Shown: positions 1-8,191 of the stretch, piece after piece
How the letters are laid out: each line of letters opens with the position of its first letter
Position numbering within the stretch: position 1 is the stretch's first letter
Source of the DNA: Acidobacteriaceae bacterium
Lineage (GTDB): Bacteria > Acidobacteriota > Terriglobia > Terriglobales > Acidobacteriaceae
Direction of reading: 5' to 3'
Length of the DNA stretch: 41,195 nt
NCBI GenBank assembly: GCA_030041305.1
Contig: JASHOC010000048.1
Location: 1 to 41,195 of the forward strand
Translations under genes and position numbers: made by a program
Notes under the pieces: generated by a model
Database searches by the model: none
What the model was told of the DNA's origin: nothing
What the model saw: only the letters and a program-made list of their open reading frames with translations

Positions 1-2
1 AT

Positions 3-164
3 CTGGACGCGTATCTCGATGAGTTCGCGTTCCGCTTCAATCGTAGAAAGTCGCGCCGCCGGGGAATGCTGTTCTACCGGCTGCTGGAGAACGCCCTGGT
101 CACAAAACCATCCCGCTACCGGCCATCGCGAGCAAACGCGCCCACCGGAAAGCACAACCAGTAG
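3..164 (+). CDS. IS1595-like (ISXO2-type) transposase, C-terminal fragment, 5' part outside window
   Basis: Reading from base 3, an open frame gives 53 residues before a TAG at 162-164. It contains YLDEFAFRFNRRKSRRRG and FYRLLENAL, which I recognise as the conserved C-terminal end of IS1595/ISXO2-type DDE transposases (YLDEF.FRFNRR...G..FYRLLE). The catalytic core would lie upstream of base 1, so completeness cannot be judged. The 3' inverted repeat of the element probably lies shortly after the stop, somewhere in 165-210, but the other end is not in the window and I cannot define it. The assignment rests on this short motif only; a decayed copy is equally possible. Confidence 0.6.
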   Translation: MDAYLDEFAFRFNRRKSRRRGMLFYRLLENALVTKPSRYRPSRANAPTGKHNQ

Positions 165-354
165 TGGTTACTGTACTAAGGGAGCTACCCCACTTAATCC
201 AATAATAGGGAGCCGGCGGTCAACCGCCTGCGAGGACTCTGCGGATCAGGTTTCTTCGGGTCCAAAAACTCAGTAGGGAGCATTCTTGAGCGCGTATGCG
301 AAGCAATGTGGTTCGCGAACCCTTCTTCCGCGATGTTCCCGGCAAAAGGCTGCG
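165..354. other. Gap between transposase tail and TonB receptor, with small hairpins
   Basis: No convincing gene. It holds a perfect GGCGG-TCAA-CCGCC hairpin at 215-228 and a 12-bp palindrome GGTTCGCGAACC at 310-321. The second lies about 35 bases beyond the stop of the minus-strand receptor gene and could be part of its transcript end, although no T-run follows. The first may belong to the outer end of the insertion sequence. Confidence 0.3.
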
Positions 355-3300
355 TTAGAAGAGGATCTTCATCGCAAACTGGACGTTAAAGGGCTCGCCG
401 GGGCCGATACCCGGTGCGCTCAGAAAGACACCCACAGTATTGCTGATCTGGCCTGCTTCGCTCGTGGTCGGCCAGCCCACGGGCGCCAGGTTCGTGCGAT
501 CGAAAATGTTCAGCATATCGGCGCGGAATTGAATGGCAAGGTTTTCGTGGATCTGGGTGTTTTTGACCACGGTTAAGTCCACAGATTCGTAGCCGGGATT
601 GTAGTTCTGGCCGCGGCGCGTGGGCGAATAAGTGGCCACTGGCGCGTCGATGAATGCATTCGGGTTGAACCACTGTACGGTATCGTTCACGATGGCATGC
701 GAAACGGCATTGGGATCGGCAATGACTTGCACGGCGCGGTCGGCGTCTTCTCCGTTGCCGCTGGGATTGGTCTCAGAAGTGACGGTGTAGGGGGTCCCGC
801 CGTGGAATGAAAAGCCGGATGTCAGCTCCCATCCCTTGGTGAGCCGGTTAGGCTGAGTCATCGCTGGAACCATGTAATCAAGGTAGCCGGAGAGCGTTTG
901 ACGGACGTCAAAGTCGGAGTTACCCCGTTCGGCGGCTTCGTCGAAAGAGTTCTGCGGGAGGTAGGGCAAGGCTCCAGTTTCATAGTCGAGGGCGTGCCCC
1001 CAGGTGTAGGACGCCGATCCGGCGAGCCCGTGCCAGCTTTGCAAACGCAGCGAGGTTTGCAGCGAACTGTAGATGGAGCCCAGGTTGGACCGGGCTTCGA
1101 CGATGGAGGCGAAGTTGGGGAACTGGCTGAAATAGGGGCGCGAGCACTGCAGATCGTTGCCCAGTGTGCCGGGGACGGCGCCGCTGTACTGCGGCGGGCA
1201 GGTGGTGGAGCTGTAGGGAACAGACGTGTTGTTGTAGCTGCCCAGCGCGCCCTGGTTGATGTCGAAGACACCCATCAGGTGCGTTCCCTTGGTTCCCAAA
1301 TAGCCCAATTGCCAGATGATGGACGAGGTGAACTGTTGCTCTAAATTGAGGTCGAACGACTGCGCATAACTGGGCCGAAAATGCGCATCGAAGGTGGAGA
1401 TGTTCGTTATGGCTGTGCTCTGAGCCGAGAGCGCCTCCGTGTAGGTCGGGAAGAACGGCACGCCGGATTGGATCGCCACGTTGTTCGCATAGGGGGTGAC
1501 GACCTCCTCAGAGCCGGCGGGGTTCAATTCCGGACCGAAGTCGACGCTGGTCTGAAGGCCCTCATTCTCCAGAACCGACTTCATGTAAATGGAGTCGTTA
1601 TAGATGCCGTAGCCGCCGCGAAGCACCTTCTTGCCACCGCTGCCGAGCTTATAGGAGAAGCCAACGCGAGGAGCATAGCCTCCCCAGAACTTGTTATAGA
1701 TGCTGGCGACGTTGACTCCAGTCACCGCAAGGCCGCTCGCCAGGGAGGGATCGAAGACGGAAAGGTTCTGTTGGCCGGTGTGGACCGGGCCTTCGTAATC
1801 AAAGCGCAAACCATAATTCAGGCTGAGGCTCTTTGTAGCCTGCCAGGTATCCTGCCCGTAGTACGCGAAGGAATTCACATAGACCAGGCGCTGCGGATTG
1901 CCCTCGGTGATGGAAGTGTTGGCAGGGTCGAAGCAGCCGGCGAGAAAGTCCGCGAGGTAAATGACATTTTCATCGGTAGGCGCAGCGGAAGGCGGCGCGG
2001 TTGCCGAGCCATAGGGACCATATGTTGTCGTGTTCAGTGTCGCGCAGGGTGTGCTGGTTGCCGACCACGGCCCCTGCGTGCCATCGAAGATTAAGGTTCC
2101 GCGCTCGCCTTCGAGATAGAACTCGTGCACCTGCGCCCGGCGAATCTCGCCGCCAAAGTGCAACCGATGCGCTCCCTTGGTCCAGTTGAAGTCCTCGTCC
2201 AGATGACCGGTAATATCGGTCCGGCCCAGAGGTGGGGTGACTCCCAGAGGATCGAATCCTGTGCCGCTGCCCAGGAGCAGACCGCAGCTTTCAGGAGGGC
2301 CGATGCGAATACAGGGCGCGCCGCCAAGAGTGGCTCCGGTGTCGAGTCCCAGTCCGATAGGATTGAAATTGGTATCGGCGTCAACGAATGCCTGCTGGAA
2401 ATAACTGGCGCCGGCAGAAAGCTGGTTCGTAATGGTGGGCGAGAAAAGGCGGTTGTACACCAGCGAGTAGTTTTGAATGTGCGTTCCGGCATTCTGGAAG
2501 TAGGGGGGCAGATAGGAGGAAACGGGAGCGGTCTGAATGCCCTGGCCGATGAAATACGTAAACGCAAGGTGATCCTTGTCGGTGAATTGCTCGTCGATTT
2601 TGCCGACGCCATTGTAACTGTATCCGCTGGTCAGGCCAGTGGAAAAGTAGTTGGAAGGATTGGCGGGCCCGGTGAGCGCTGAAGCCGGCCATAGAGCGGA
2701 GTAACTTCCGGCGCCATAGAGCAGATTATGAGCCACCGGGTTTTCCGTCATGCCATACGTATTCAGGACGGCCACGGCCTCGGCCTGGTAAGCGGCCGAC
2801 GGCTCAGTGGCATGGGCGGCGGCGGCGATGTCAAACCATTGATGCTCCCCAGAGAGGAAGAAAAAGGTTTTGTTCTTGCGGATAGGCGCGCCTACTGAGA
2901 ATCCATAGTGCTGATTGCGCGTCTCCTGCTTGCTCGGTTCCAGGGGATTGTCAGCCTGGAAAAATTCGTTGTGATTGTAATAGTAGGCCGAGCCGTGGAC
3001 GGAGTTGGTTCCGGACTTGATGGTGAGGTTGGCCGTGCCGCCGGAGTTGCGCCCGATTTCGGTGGTGCCCGAAGTCGTGAAGGAGAAGCTTTCGATCGCG
3101 TCCATGGGCATGATGACTGCCGCAATCCCGTTCACGCCGCTTTGGTTCACAGCGGGAATGTTCCACCACAAATCGTTGTTGTCGGTGCCTTCAATTTGCC
3201 AGTTGACCGAGTTTGAGCGGAGGCCGTCGACGCTGGATGCCAGGGCGCCTCCACCAAGGGAGTAACCGGCAAAGCCGGTGTTCAGCGCCAGCATCTGCGT

Positions 3301-3777
3301 AAAGTCGCGGCCGCTGTTGGGCAGGTTTTGCACCGCGGCTTCCGGAATGTCTGAGGACTGGATGTCGGTCACGGTGTCCAATGTCATTTGGCTGGCTGTT
3401 ACCTCAACCGTTTGCTCGGCGCTGGCTAACCGCAGATTTACGGGCAAGGTATAGCTTTGACCCGCCAGGACCGTTACCATGTCGAACTTCACCGTGGCGA
3501 ACCCGGCTGCCGTAACGGTGACGGCATAGTCACCCACGGGAAGATTCGAGAAGGCGAATTCGCCAGCGCTGGAGGACACCGTCCTATACCCAATACGAGT
3601 CGCGGTTTCAACCGCACCGATCTGGGCGCCAGGCAGCGCGGCGCCTGACGGGTCGGTTACCGTTCCGGTGATGCCGCCACGAAAGGTTTGCGCATGGGTA
3701 TGCGTTGCAATGGCGAAGAAAAGAATTAGAATCAGCGAGCAAAAGCGTACAAAAGACCGAACGATGGAATGCAGCAT
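355..3777 (-). CDS. TonB-dependent receptor with N-terminal carboxypeptidase-regulatory (Cna-B-like) domain, Oar-like
   Basis: A 1140-residue outer-membrane protein. Residues 1-29 form a signal peptide (hydrophobic core ILILFFAIA, ending THAQ). Residues about 33-115 are a carboxypeptidase-regulatory/Cna-B-like domain (GITGTVTDPSGAALPGA...), followed by a plug domain around 125-230 (NLPNSGRDF, VDGLRSNSVNWQIEGTDNND) and a long beta-barrel ending in an aromatic residue (MKILF), as expected for BAM-assembled barrels. This architecture is the Oar-like receptor type that is greatly expanded in Acidobacteriota. The substrate cannot be deduced; related proteins are often linked to oligosaccharide or peptide uptake, but no carbohydrate enzymes are adjacent. 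The ATG start at 3777 has a good GGAGGAA ribosome site eight bases upstream. It is divergent from the S53 protease gene. No ExbB/ExbD/TonB genes are in the window. Confidence 0.9.
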   Translation of the reverse strand: MLHSIVRSFVRFCSLILILFFAIATHTHAQTFRGGITGTVTDPSGAALPGAQIGAVETATRIGYRTVSSSAGEFAFSNLPVGDYAVTVTAAGFATVKFDMVTVLAGQSYTLPVNLRLASAEQTVEVTASQMTLDTVTDIQSSDIPEAAVQNLPNSGRDFTQMLALNTGFAGYSLGGGALASSVDGLRSNSVNWQIEGTDNNDLWWNIPAVNQSGVNGIAAVIMPMDAIESFSFTTSGTTEIGRNSGGTANLTIKSGTNSVHGSAYYYNHNEFFQADNPLEPSKQETRNQHYGFSVGAPIRKNKTFFFLSGEHQWFDIAAAAHATEPSAAYQAEAVAVLNTYGMTENPVAHNLLYGAGSYSALWPASALTGPANPSNYFSTGLTSGYSYNGVGKIDEQFTDKDHLAFTYFIGQGIQTAPVSSYLPPYFQNAGTHIQNYSLVYNRLFSPTITNQLSAGASYFQQAFVDADTNFNPIGLGLDTGATLGGAPCIRIGPPESCGLLLGSGTGFDPLGVTPPLGRTDITGHLDEDFNWTKGAHRLHFGGEIRRAQVHEFYLEGERGTLIFDGTQGPWSATSTPCATLNTTTYGPYGSATAPPSAAPTDENVIYLADFLAGCFDPANTSITEGNPQRLVYVNSFAYYGQDTWQATKSLSLNYGLRFDYEGPVHTGQQNLSVFDPSLASGLAVTGVNVASIYNKFWGGYAPRVGFSYKLGSGGKKVLRGGYGIYNDSIYMKSVLENEGLQTSVDFGPELNPAGSEEVVTPYANNVAIQSGVPFFPTYTEALSAQSTAITNISTFDAHFRPSYAQSFDLNLEQQFTSSIIWQLGYLGTKGTHLMGVFDINQGALGSYNNTSVPYSSTTCPPQYSGAVPGTLGNDLQCSRPYFSQFPNFASIVEARSNLGSIYSSLQTSLRLQSWHGLAGSASYTWGHALDYETGALPYLPQNSFDEAAERGNSDFDVRQTLSGYLDYMVPAMTQPNRLTKGWELTSGFSFHGGTPYTVTSETNPSGNGEDADRAVQVIADPNAVSHAIVNDTVQWFNPNAFIDAPVATYSPTRRGQNYNPGYESVDLTVVKNTQIHENLAIQFRADMLNIFDRTNLAPVGWPTTSEAGQISNTVGVFLSAPGIGPGEPFNVQFAMKILF

Positions 3778-4228
3778 TGCGTTCTTCCTCCAAAAGGCTT
3801 GCTGGTGCGCTCAAGTCTCTGCTTCTGAAGTCGAGAAGCCGAGCCGACGATTGAAGAACCCGTGAACCCCTGGTTCAGTCCATTCGATCGGCAGGAACTC
3901 AGGGAGCGATGGAAACGCTTGTACAGGAAAACCCATAAAAAATCCATCAAAATTTGCAAAGAAGACGCCCAGCACTGGCAATCGGTGAAGAACGAGGGAA
4001 CGATTCAGCCCCCTGGACGGGCCAGGCGCCTACAGTGGACTGGCGCCTTTTGCGGCTCGGCGCCCATTCAGAAGAATCCCGGCTTGCCCCCGGGGGCCCG
4101 AGCGCGTCGGAAAGAAGTCAGCTCCCCCTATTCGTAGAGAGAAAACTTGTTCACTGACCTCAATCCTTTCTTAATAGCTGGAATTTCAACCAAGAGCAGT
4201 GCGGAGGCCGATTCGGAGCGAATGGGTC

Positions 4229-4284
4229 GCCGATGGTGACCTATCGAGCCGGGTGACGAAGGCCTGGCAAAGGTCACCGTCGGC
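4229..4284. repeat. Imperfect 13-bp inverted repeat
   Basis: Arms GCCGATGGTGACC at 4229-4241 and GGTCACCGTCGGC at 4272-4284 are complementary with one mismatch and are 30 bases apart. There is no T-run after it. It could be an operator pair or a structured leader. Its function is unknown. Confidence 0.4.
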
Positions 4285-4493
4285 GGTGACACGACCGGAA
4301 CGCCGAACCCTGGCGCAATCCCCCATTTACCGGTACTTATCCTCCTGACAACGGCCTTTCAGAAGCAGAACCTTTGATCAGCAAATACGTCGATTCGCAA
4401 CCTTACAGATGCGATCCCGAGCGCGGCATGGAACGCTATCCTGGTGGCCGGCCACCACGAGACCGCGAACCGTGATGTCCCAAAATGAAGCGA

Positions 4494-4523
4494 TTACCAG
4501 AGTTTCTAGAAAGCTCTAATAAT
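4494..4523 (+). promoter_or_regulatory. Candidate promoter of the S53 protease with a palindrome in the spacer
   Basis: TTACCA at 4494-4499 and AATAAT at 4518-4523 are 18 bases apart, resembling -35 and -10 boxes. The spacer holds the 10-bp palindrome TTTCTAGAAA (4503-4512), flanked by AGAG on the left and CTCT on the right, which could be an operator. A start of transcription near 4530 would leave only about ten bases before the ATG at 4540. This favours translation from the ATG at 4594. Confidence 0.35.
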
Positions 4524-4593
4524 CTGACGAAGCGGGCCGATGCAGAATGAGAACCCACCAATTCTGCTGTCACAAGGTTGGGCAAGGAACACC

Positions 4594-7500
4594 ATGGCCC
4601 AGTTCCCGAAGATTCATCGCTCGCTTGTCCTTTTGTTTGTGTCGGTTGCATTGAACTGCGCTGGATTTGCGCAGACCGTCTTCCCGAGAGATCGCATTGT
4701 CCACCCGATAGTGGACTCGGACGTGGTGACTCTCATGGGCAATACCCATCCGCTGGCGCGCCCGGAGTTCGACCAAGGCGCGGCAGATCCCGAAACGCCG
4801 CTCCAGCGCCTGGTGTTGGTCCTCGAACCCGATGCGGCGCAGCAAGCTGAACTCGACGCGCTAGTTGAGGCGCAGCACACGCCGGGATCGCCGCTTCATC
4901 ATCAGTGGCTCACGCCGGCAGAGTACGGCGCGCGCTTCGGCGCCTCGGCAGGCGACATTGCGCAGATCACCGCATGGCTTCAAAACCATGGCTTTACGGT
5001 TGAGCCGGCCGGCGCGAGCGGCCGCGTGATCATCTTCACGGGCAACGCGGGGCAGGTTGAAGACACCTTCCACACTGAGATGCGCCATTACCTAGTGAAT
5101 GGGAAGATGCACCTTGCCAATTCCCAGGATCCGCAGATCCCCCGAGAGTTGGCGCCGGTGGTCAAGGGAATTCTATCTTTGCACGATTTTCGCCGCATGC
5201 CTCAGATCAGCTCGTTTCGGCGGTTGGCCCGAGCCGACGCAGCCAACCCTGAGATCACCGATGGCGGTTACCATTATCTGGCTCCGGCGGACTACGGCGT
5301 CATCTACGACCTGAACCCGCAATACAACGCGGGGATCACCGGAAAAGGCGTCTCCATCGCGATTGTGGGACGAAGCGACATCAACCTGAGCGACGTGAGC
5401 CTGTTTCGCAGCAGCTTCGGGCTCCCTGCGAGCCAGCCCACGGTGATTCACGACGGCGCAGATCCGGGGATCAACGACGAATATGGCGACCAGGACGAGT
5501 CCACGCTGGACGTGGAGTGGTCGGGCGGCGTGGGTTACGGAGCGACGATCGACTTTGTCGTTGCAGAATCGACGGCGACGACCGATGGCGTAGATCTCTC
5601 CGCTCAATACATTGTGGATCACGACTTAGCTCCGGTGATGAGCACCAGTTACGGCGCCTGCGAGGCTGAGGAGGGAAGTGCGGAGCTGGCCTTCTATGAC
5701 AGTCTTTGGGAGCAGGCGGCGAGCGAAGGCATCAGTGCGTTTGTGGCGGCGGGCGACAGCGGCGCGGCGGGATGCGATGCGGGCTCTTCGGCAAAAGGCT
5801 CTGTGGCCGGCGTGAACGGTCTGTGCAGCTCGCCTTATTCGACCTGCGTCGGCGGAACCGAGTTCTACGAAGGCAGCGGAACCTACTGGAGCGCCACGAA
5901 CAACTCCACAAACGACGGCTCGGCTCTCTCCTATATTCCGGAAAAGGTCTGGAACGAGAGCGCGCTCGATGGCGGCTCGGGACTCTGGGCCGGCGGCGGC
6001 GGGGTGAGCGAAGTGTACAGTCAACCAAGCTGGCAGGCGGGAATTACCGGCTCCGCCGCGAACGGCATGCGCACCGTTCCCGATGTATCGTTGTCCGCAG
6101 CCAGCCACGATGGGTATTGGATTTATGAGGACGGTGGGCCCGGCGTCATCGCCGGCACGTCGGCTGCTTCTCCTTCGTTTGCCGGCATCATGTCCATGGT
6201 CGTCGAAAAGCATGGCGGAGTGGGACAAGGCAACGCGAATCCGGCCTTGTATGCCTTGCTCGATGCGGAAGAAAGTCCGTTTCATGCCACGCCGAGCGGA
6301 AACAACAGCGTGCCGGGGGTAACCGGCTTCACTGCGACTGGCTCTGCATACAACCTGGCGACCGGACTGGGCTCGGTCGACGGAAATATTCTGGTCGATG
6401 AATGGCCAGCTTCGGGCACGACCCCGCAGAAAACCGTTGCTCTGGATCCGTCCGTCTCTTCGATTTCGCTCTTCCCCGGAACCTCAACCACCTTCACTTT
6501 GGCCGTGGTCGGGTCGGGCGGCTACAGCGGCACGGTGAGCCTCAAGGCCGCCTCTCCGAGTGGCGTGACCGTAACCTTCAGTTCTGCGAGCGTGAAGACT
6601 GGCACAAGCACCACGGTTACCGTCAGCGCCGCATCGACCGCGGCAACTGGAACGGGCAGCATCGTGATTACAGGAACGAGCGGATCCTATTTGCCGACGG
6701 TCAGCGAAGGTTTCACGATTCAGTCGCCGGCGTTGACCGTGACGCCCAGCGCCAAGTCAGTCAGCGCCTTCCAGGGGCAATCGACTACGTTCACGGTCGC
6801 GGTTGGCGCGACCACCGGTTTCACCAATGCAGTGACATTGACGGCGACGGCTCCGACGGGCGTAACGGTCACCTTCAGCCCGGCGAGCGTCAAGCCGGGC
6901 GCGACCGCGACGGCGACCGTCTCCGCCTCAACTACGGCTTCGGCAGGATCCGGCACGCTCTCGGTGAAAGGCGCCAGCGGCTCAGCCACAGCTACGGCGA
7001 GCGTAGGAGTTACCGTAGTCGCGCCCACGTTGACCGTGACGCCTAGCGCTAAGTCAGTCAGCACCTTCCAGGGGCAGAGCACGACGCTCACGGTCGTGGT
7101 TGGCGCGACCACCGGTTTCACCAATGCAGTGACATTGACGGCGACGGCTCCGACGGGCGTAACTGTCACCTTCAGCCCGGCGAGCGTCAAGCCGGGCGCG
7201 AGCGCGACGGCGACAGTCTGTGCCTCGACTACGGCTTCGGCAGGAACCGGCGCGCTCTCGGTGAAAGGCGCCAGTGGCTCAGCCACGGCTACAGCCAGCG
7301 CGGGAGTCACGGTGATCGCGCCGACGTTGACCGTGACGCTGGCATCCACTTCGTTGACCGTGGCGCCCGGTAAGACAACAACCTTCTCTGTTGCGGTTGG
7401 TGCGACCACCGGTTTCACCAATGCAGTCGCGCTTAAGGCAACAGCTCCGGCGGGCATAACGGTCACCTTCAGCCCGGCAAGCGTCAAGCCGGGAGCCAGC

Positions 7501-7617
7501 GCAACCGCGACAGTTACTGCGGCAACTACAGCTAAGGCTGGAACCGGTGCGGTTGTCGTAACCGGCACGAGTGGCGCCGCCAGTGTATCGGCGAGCGCCA
7601 GCCTCGCAGTTCAGTAG
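4594..7617 (+). CDS. Secreted S53 family (sedolisin/kumamolisin-type) serine-carboxyl protease with C-terminal repeats
   Basis: About 1007 residues counted from the ATG at 4594, chosen because an AGGA lies just upstream and the product then begins directly with a signal peptide (SLVLLFVSVALNCAGFAQ). An in-frame ATG at 4540 would add 18 residues. A pro-kumamolisin activation domain spans roughly 55-200. The catalytic domain follows, with Glu302 and Asp306 in DESTLDVEW and the nucleophile Ser523 in AGTSAASP. The family acts at acidic pH outside the cell. The C-terminal 390 residues are four beta-rich, Ser/Thr/Ala-rich repeats of about 99 residues (from about 613, 714, 813 and 912), probably a stalk or a substrate- or wall-binding part. 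A second, partial S53 gene lies at the right end of the window. Confidence 0.9.
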   Translation: MAQFPKIHRSLVLLFVSVALNCAGFAQTVFPRDRIVHPIVDSDVVTLMGNTHPLARPEFDQGAADPETPLQRLVLVLEPDAAQQAELDALVEAQHTPGSPLHHQWLTPAEYGARFGASAGDIAQITAWLQNHGFTVEPAGASGRVIIFTGNAGQVEDTFHTEMRHYLVNGKMHLANSQDPQIPRELAPVVKGILSLHDFRRMPQISSFRRLARADAANPEITDGGYHYLAPADYGVIYDLNPQYNAGITGKGVSIAIVGRSDINLSDVSLFRSSFGLPASQPTVIHDGADPGINDEYGDQDESTLDVEWSGGVGYGATIDFVVAESTATTDGVDLSAQYIVDHDLAPVMSTSYGACEAEEGSAELAFYDSLWEQAASEGISAFVAAGDSGAAGCDAGSSAKGSVAGVNGLCSSPYSTCVGGTEFYEGSGTYWSATNNSTNDGSALSYIPEKVWNESALDGGSGLWAGGGGVSEVYSQPSWQAGITGSAANGMRTVPDVSLSAASHDGYWIYEDGGPGVIAGTSAASPSFAGIMSMVVEKHGGVGQGNANPALYALLDAEESPFHATPSGNNSVPGVTGFTATGSAYNLATGLGSVDGNILVDEWPASGTTPQKTVALDPSVSSISLFPGTSTTFTLAVVGSGGYSGTVSLKAASPSGVTVTFSSASVKTGTSTTVTVSAASTAATGTGSIVITGTSGSYLPTVSEGFTIQSPALTVTPSAKSVSAFQGQSTTFTVAVGATTGFTNAVTLTATAPTGVTVTFSPASVKPGATATATVSASTTASAGSGTLSVKGASGSATATASVGVTVVAPTLTVTPSAKSVSTFQGQSTTLTVVVGATTGFTNAVTLTATAPTGVTVTFSPASVKPGASATATVCASTTASAGTGALSVKGASGSATATASAGVTVIAPTLTVTLASTSLTVAPGKTTTFSVAVGATTGFTNAVALKATAPAGITVTFSPASVKPGASATATVTAATTAKAGTGAVVVTGTSGAASVSASASLAVQ
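6733..7614 (+). repeat. Three 297-bp in-frame tandem repeats encoding 99-residue modules
   Basis: The phrase TTGACCGTGACGC recurs at 6733, 7030 and 7327, exactly 297 bases apart. The first two units are nearly identical at DNA level over most of their length; the third has diverged in its first third. A fourth, much more diverged module precedes them from about 6430. Near identity of neighbouring units suggests recent duplication or gene conversion and a variable copy number. Confidence 0.8.
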
Positions 7618-8191
7618 AAGTTGAGCAAGTAGATCTTCATCAAATAGTCATCTTCTGAAAGGTTAACTATCGGGAGTCGGCCAGTGTTGAGGCATCCGCC
7701 CACTGCGCCGAAAGCGCAGGCGGGTTCGTCGACAGGGTCGCGGGAGTATCGTCGGCAGGTCGGACCTTGGACGGATTTCGCTCCGAAGCTTCGGATTTTT
7801 GCGTGGATTCGGCGACATTCTCCCTGACCCACCGATGGCAGGATTGCGAATCCGCAGCCGTTCCGAAACCGAAATGTTGAACATTGGTAAACACCTCCAG
7901 GCTTGAGGTCACCCCCTAACCACCGAGCGCTTGCTGGCGCGGCTCAGCCCCTTGGACGTCCCGACAGCATGCCGCTGGATTGGGTGGCGGCCAAGGGCCA
8001 TATCCAGCCGTCACAACGAGTCGATCAAGCACTTCTTGAGCACTTCTTGTCGACTTCTTCTTCGGAGCTGAAAAGCCGTTGTTGAGGCTGTTTTGAGGAG
8101 CTTGAGGACACCTGCCCCATGCATTGGGGCGCTTCGGCGGGTTTTCTTGCCGGGGTGCGGATTCCGAGGCATAATCGTTGGCAATCGCGCC
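7618..8191. other. Intergenic region after the S53 protease, with two hairpins
   Basis: A hairpin CTGCGC-CGAAA-GCGCAG lies at 7703-7719 and can be extended outward by CCGC/GCGG; it may end protease transcription although no T-run follows. A second, GCCCCA-TGCAT-TGGGGC, lies at 8114-8130 in the leader of the next gene. A 10-bp direct repeat (AGCACTTCTT) occurs twice around 8029-8049. A weak minus-strand frame (7663-7884) is listed separately. Otherwise I see nothing here. Confidence 0.4.
7663..7884 (-). CDS. Doubtful small hypothetical protein, 73 residues
   Basis: The frame begins MFNISVSERLRIRNPAIG and is very rich in Arg, Pro and Ser. The only argument for it is a strong ribosome site: on the minus strand GGAGGT stands eight bases before the ATG at 7884. 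Composition is unlike a folded protein, and two other frames over the same bases are also open. I do not recognise the family. It may be a remnant of a mobile or duplicated gene, or not a gene. Confidence 0.2.
   Translation of the reverse strand: MFNISVSERLRIRNPAIGGSGRMSPNPRKNPKLRSEIRPRSDLPTILPRPCRRTRLRFRRSGRMPQHWPTPDS

Larger units (their letters stand above)
3778..4539. other. Long divergent intergenic region between TonB receptor and S53 protease
   Basis: About 760 bases with no convincing gene; the short open frames lack ribosome sites and recognisable content. It must hold the promoter of the minus-strand receptor near 3800-3900 and that of the protease near 4494-4523. An imperfect inverted repeat lies in the middle (annotated separately). 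I see nothing else that I can name. Confidence 0.5.

Noticed and set aside
6720..7568. Minus-strand open frame of 282 codons opposite the protease repeats
   Set aside because: It arises from the repeated Thr/Ala/Val-rich codons of the plus-strand gene, has no ribosome site, and shows the same periodic low-complexity composition.
7618..8191. tRNA or riboswitch in the gap
   Set aside because: I found hairpins but no cloverleaf, CCA end or known aptamer pattern; none was seen elsewhere in the window either.
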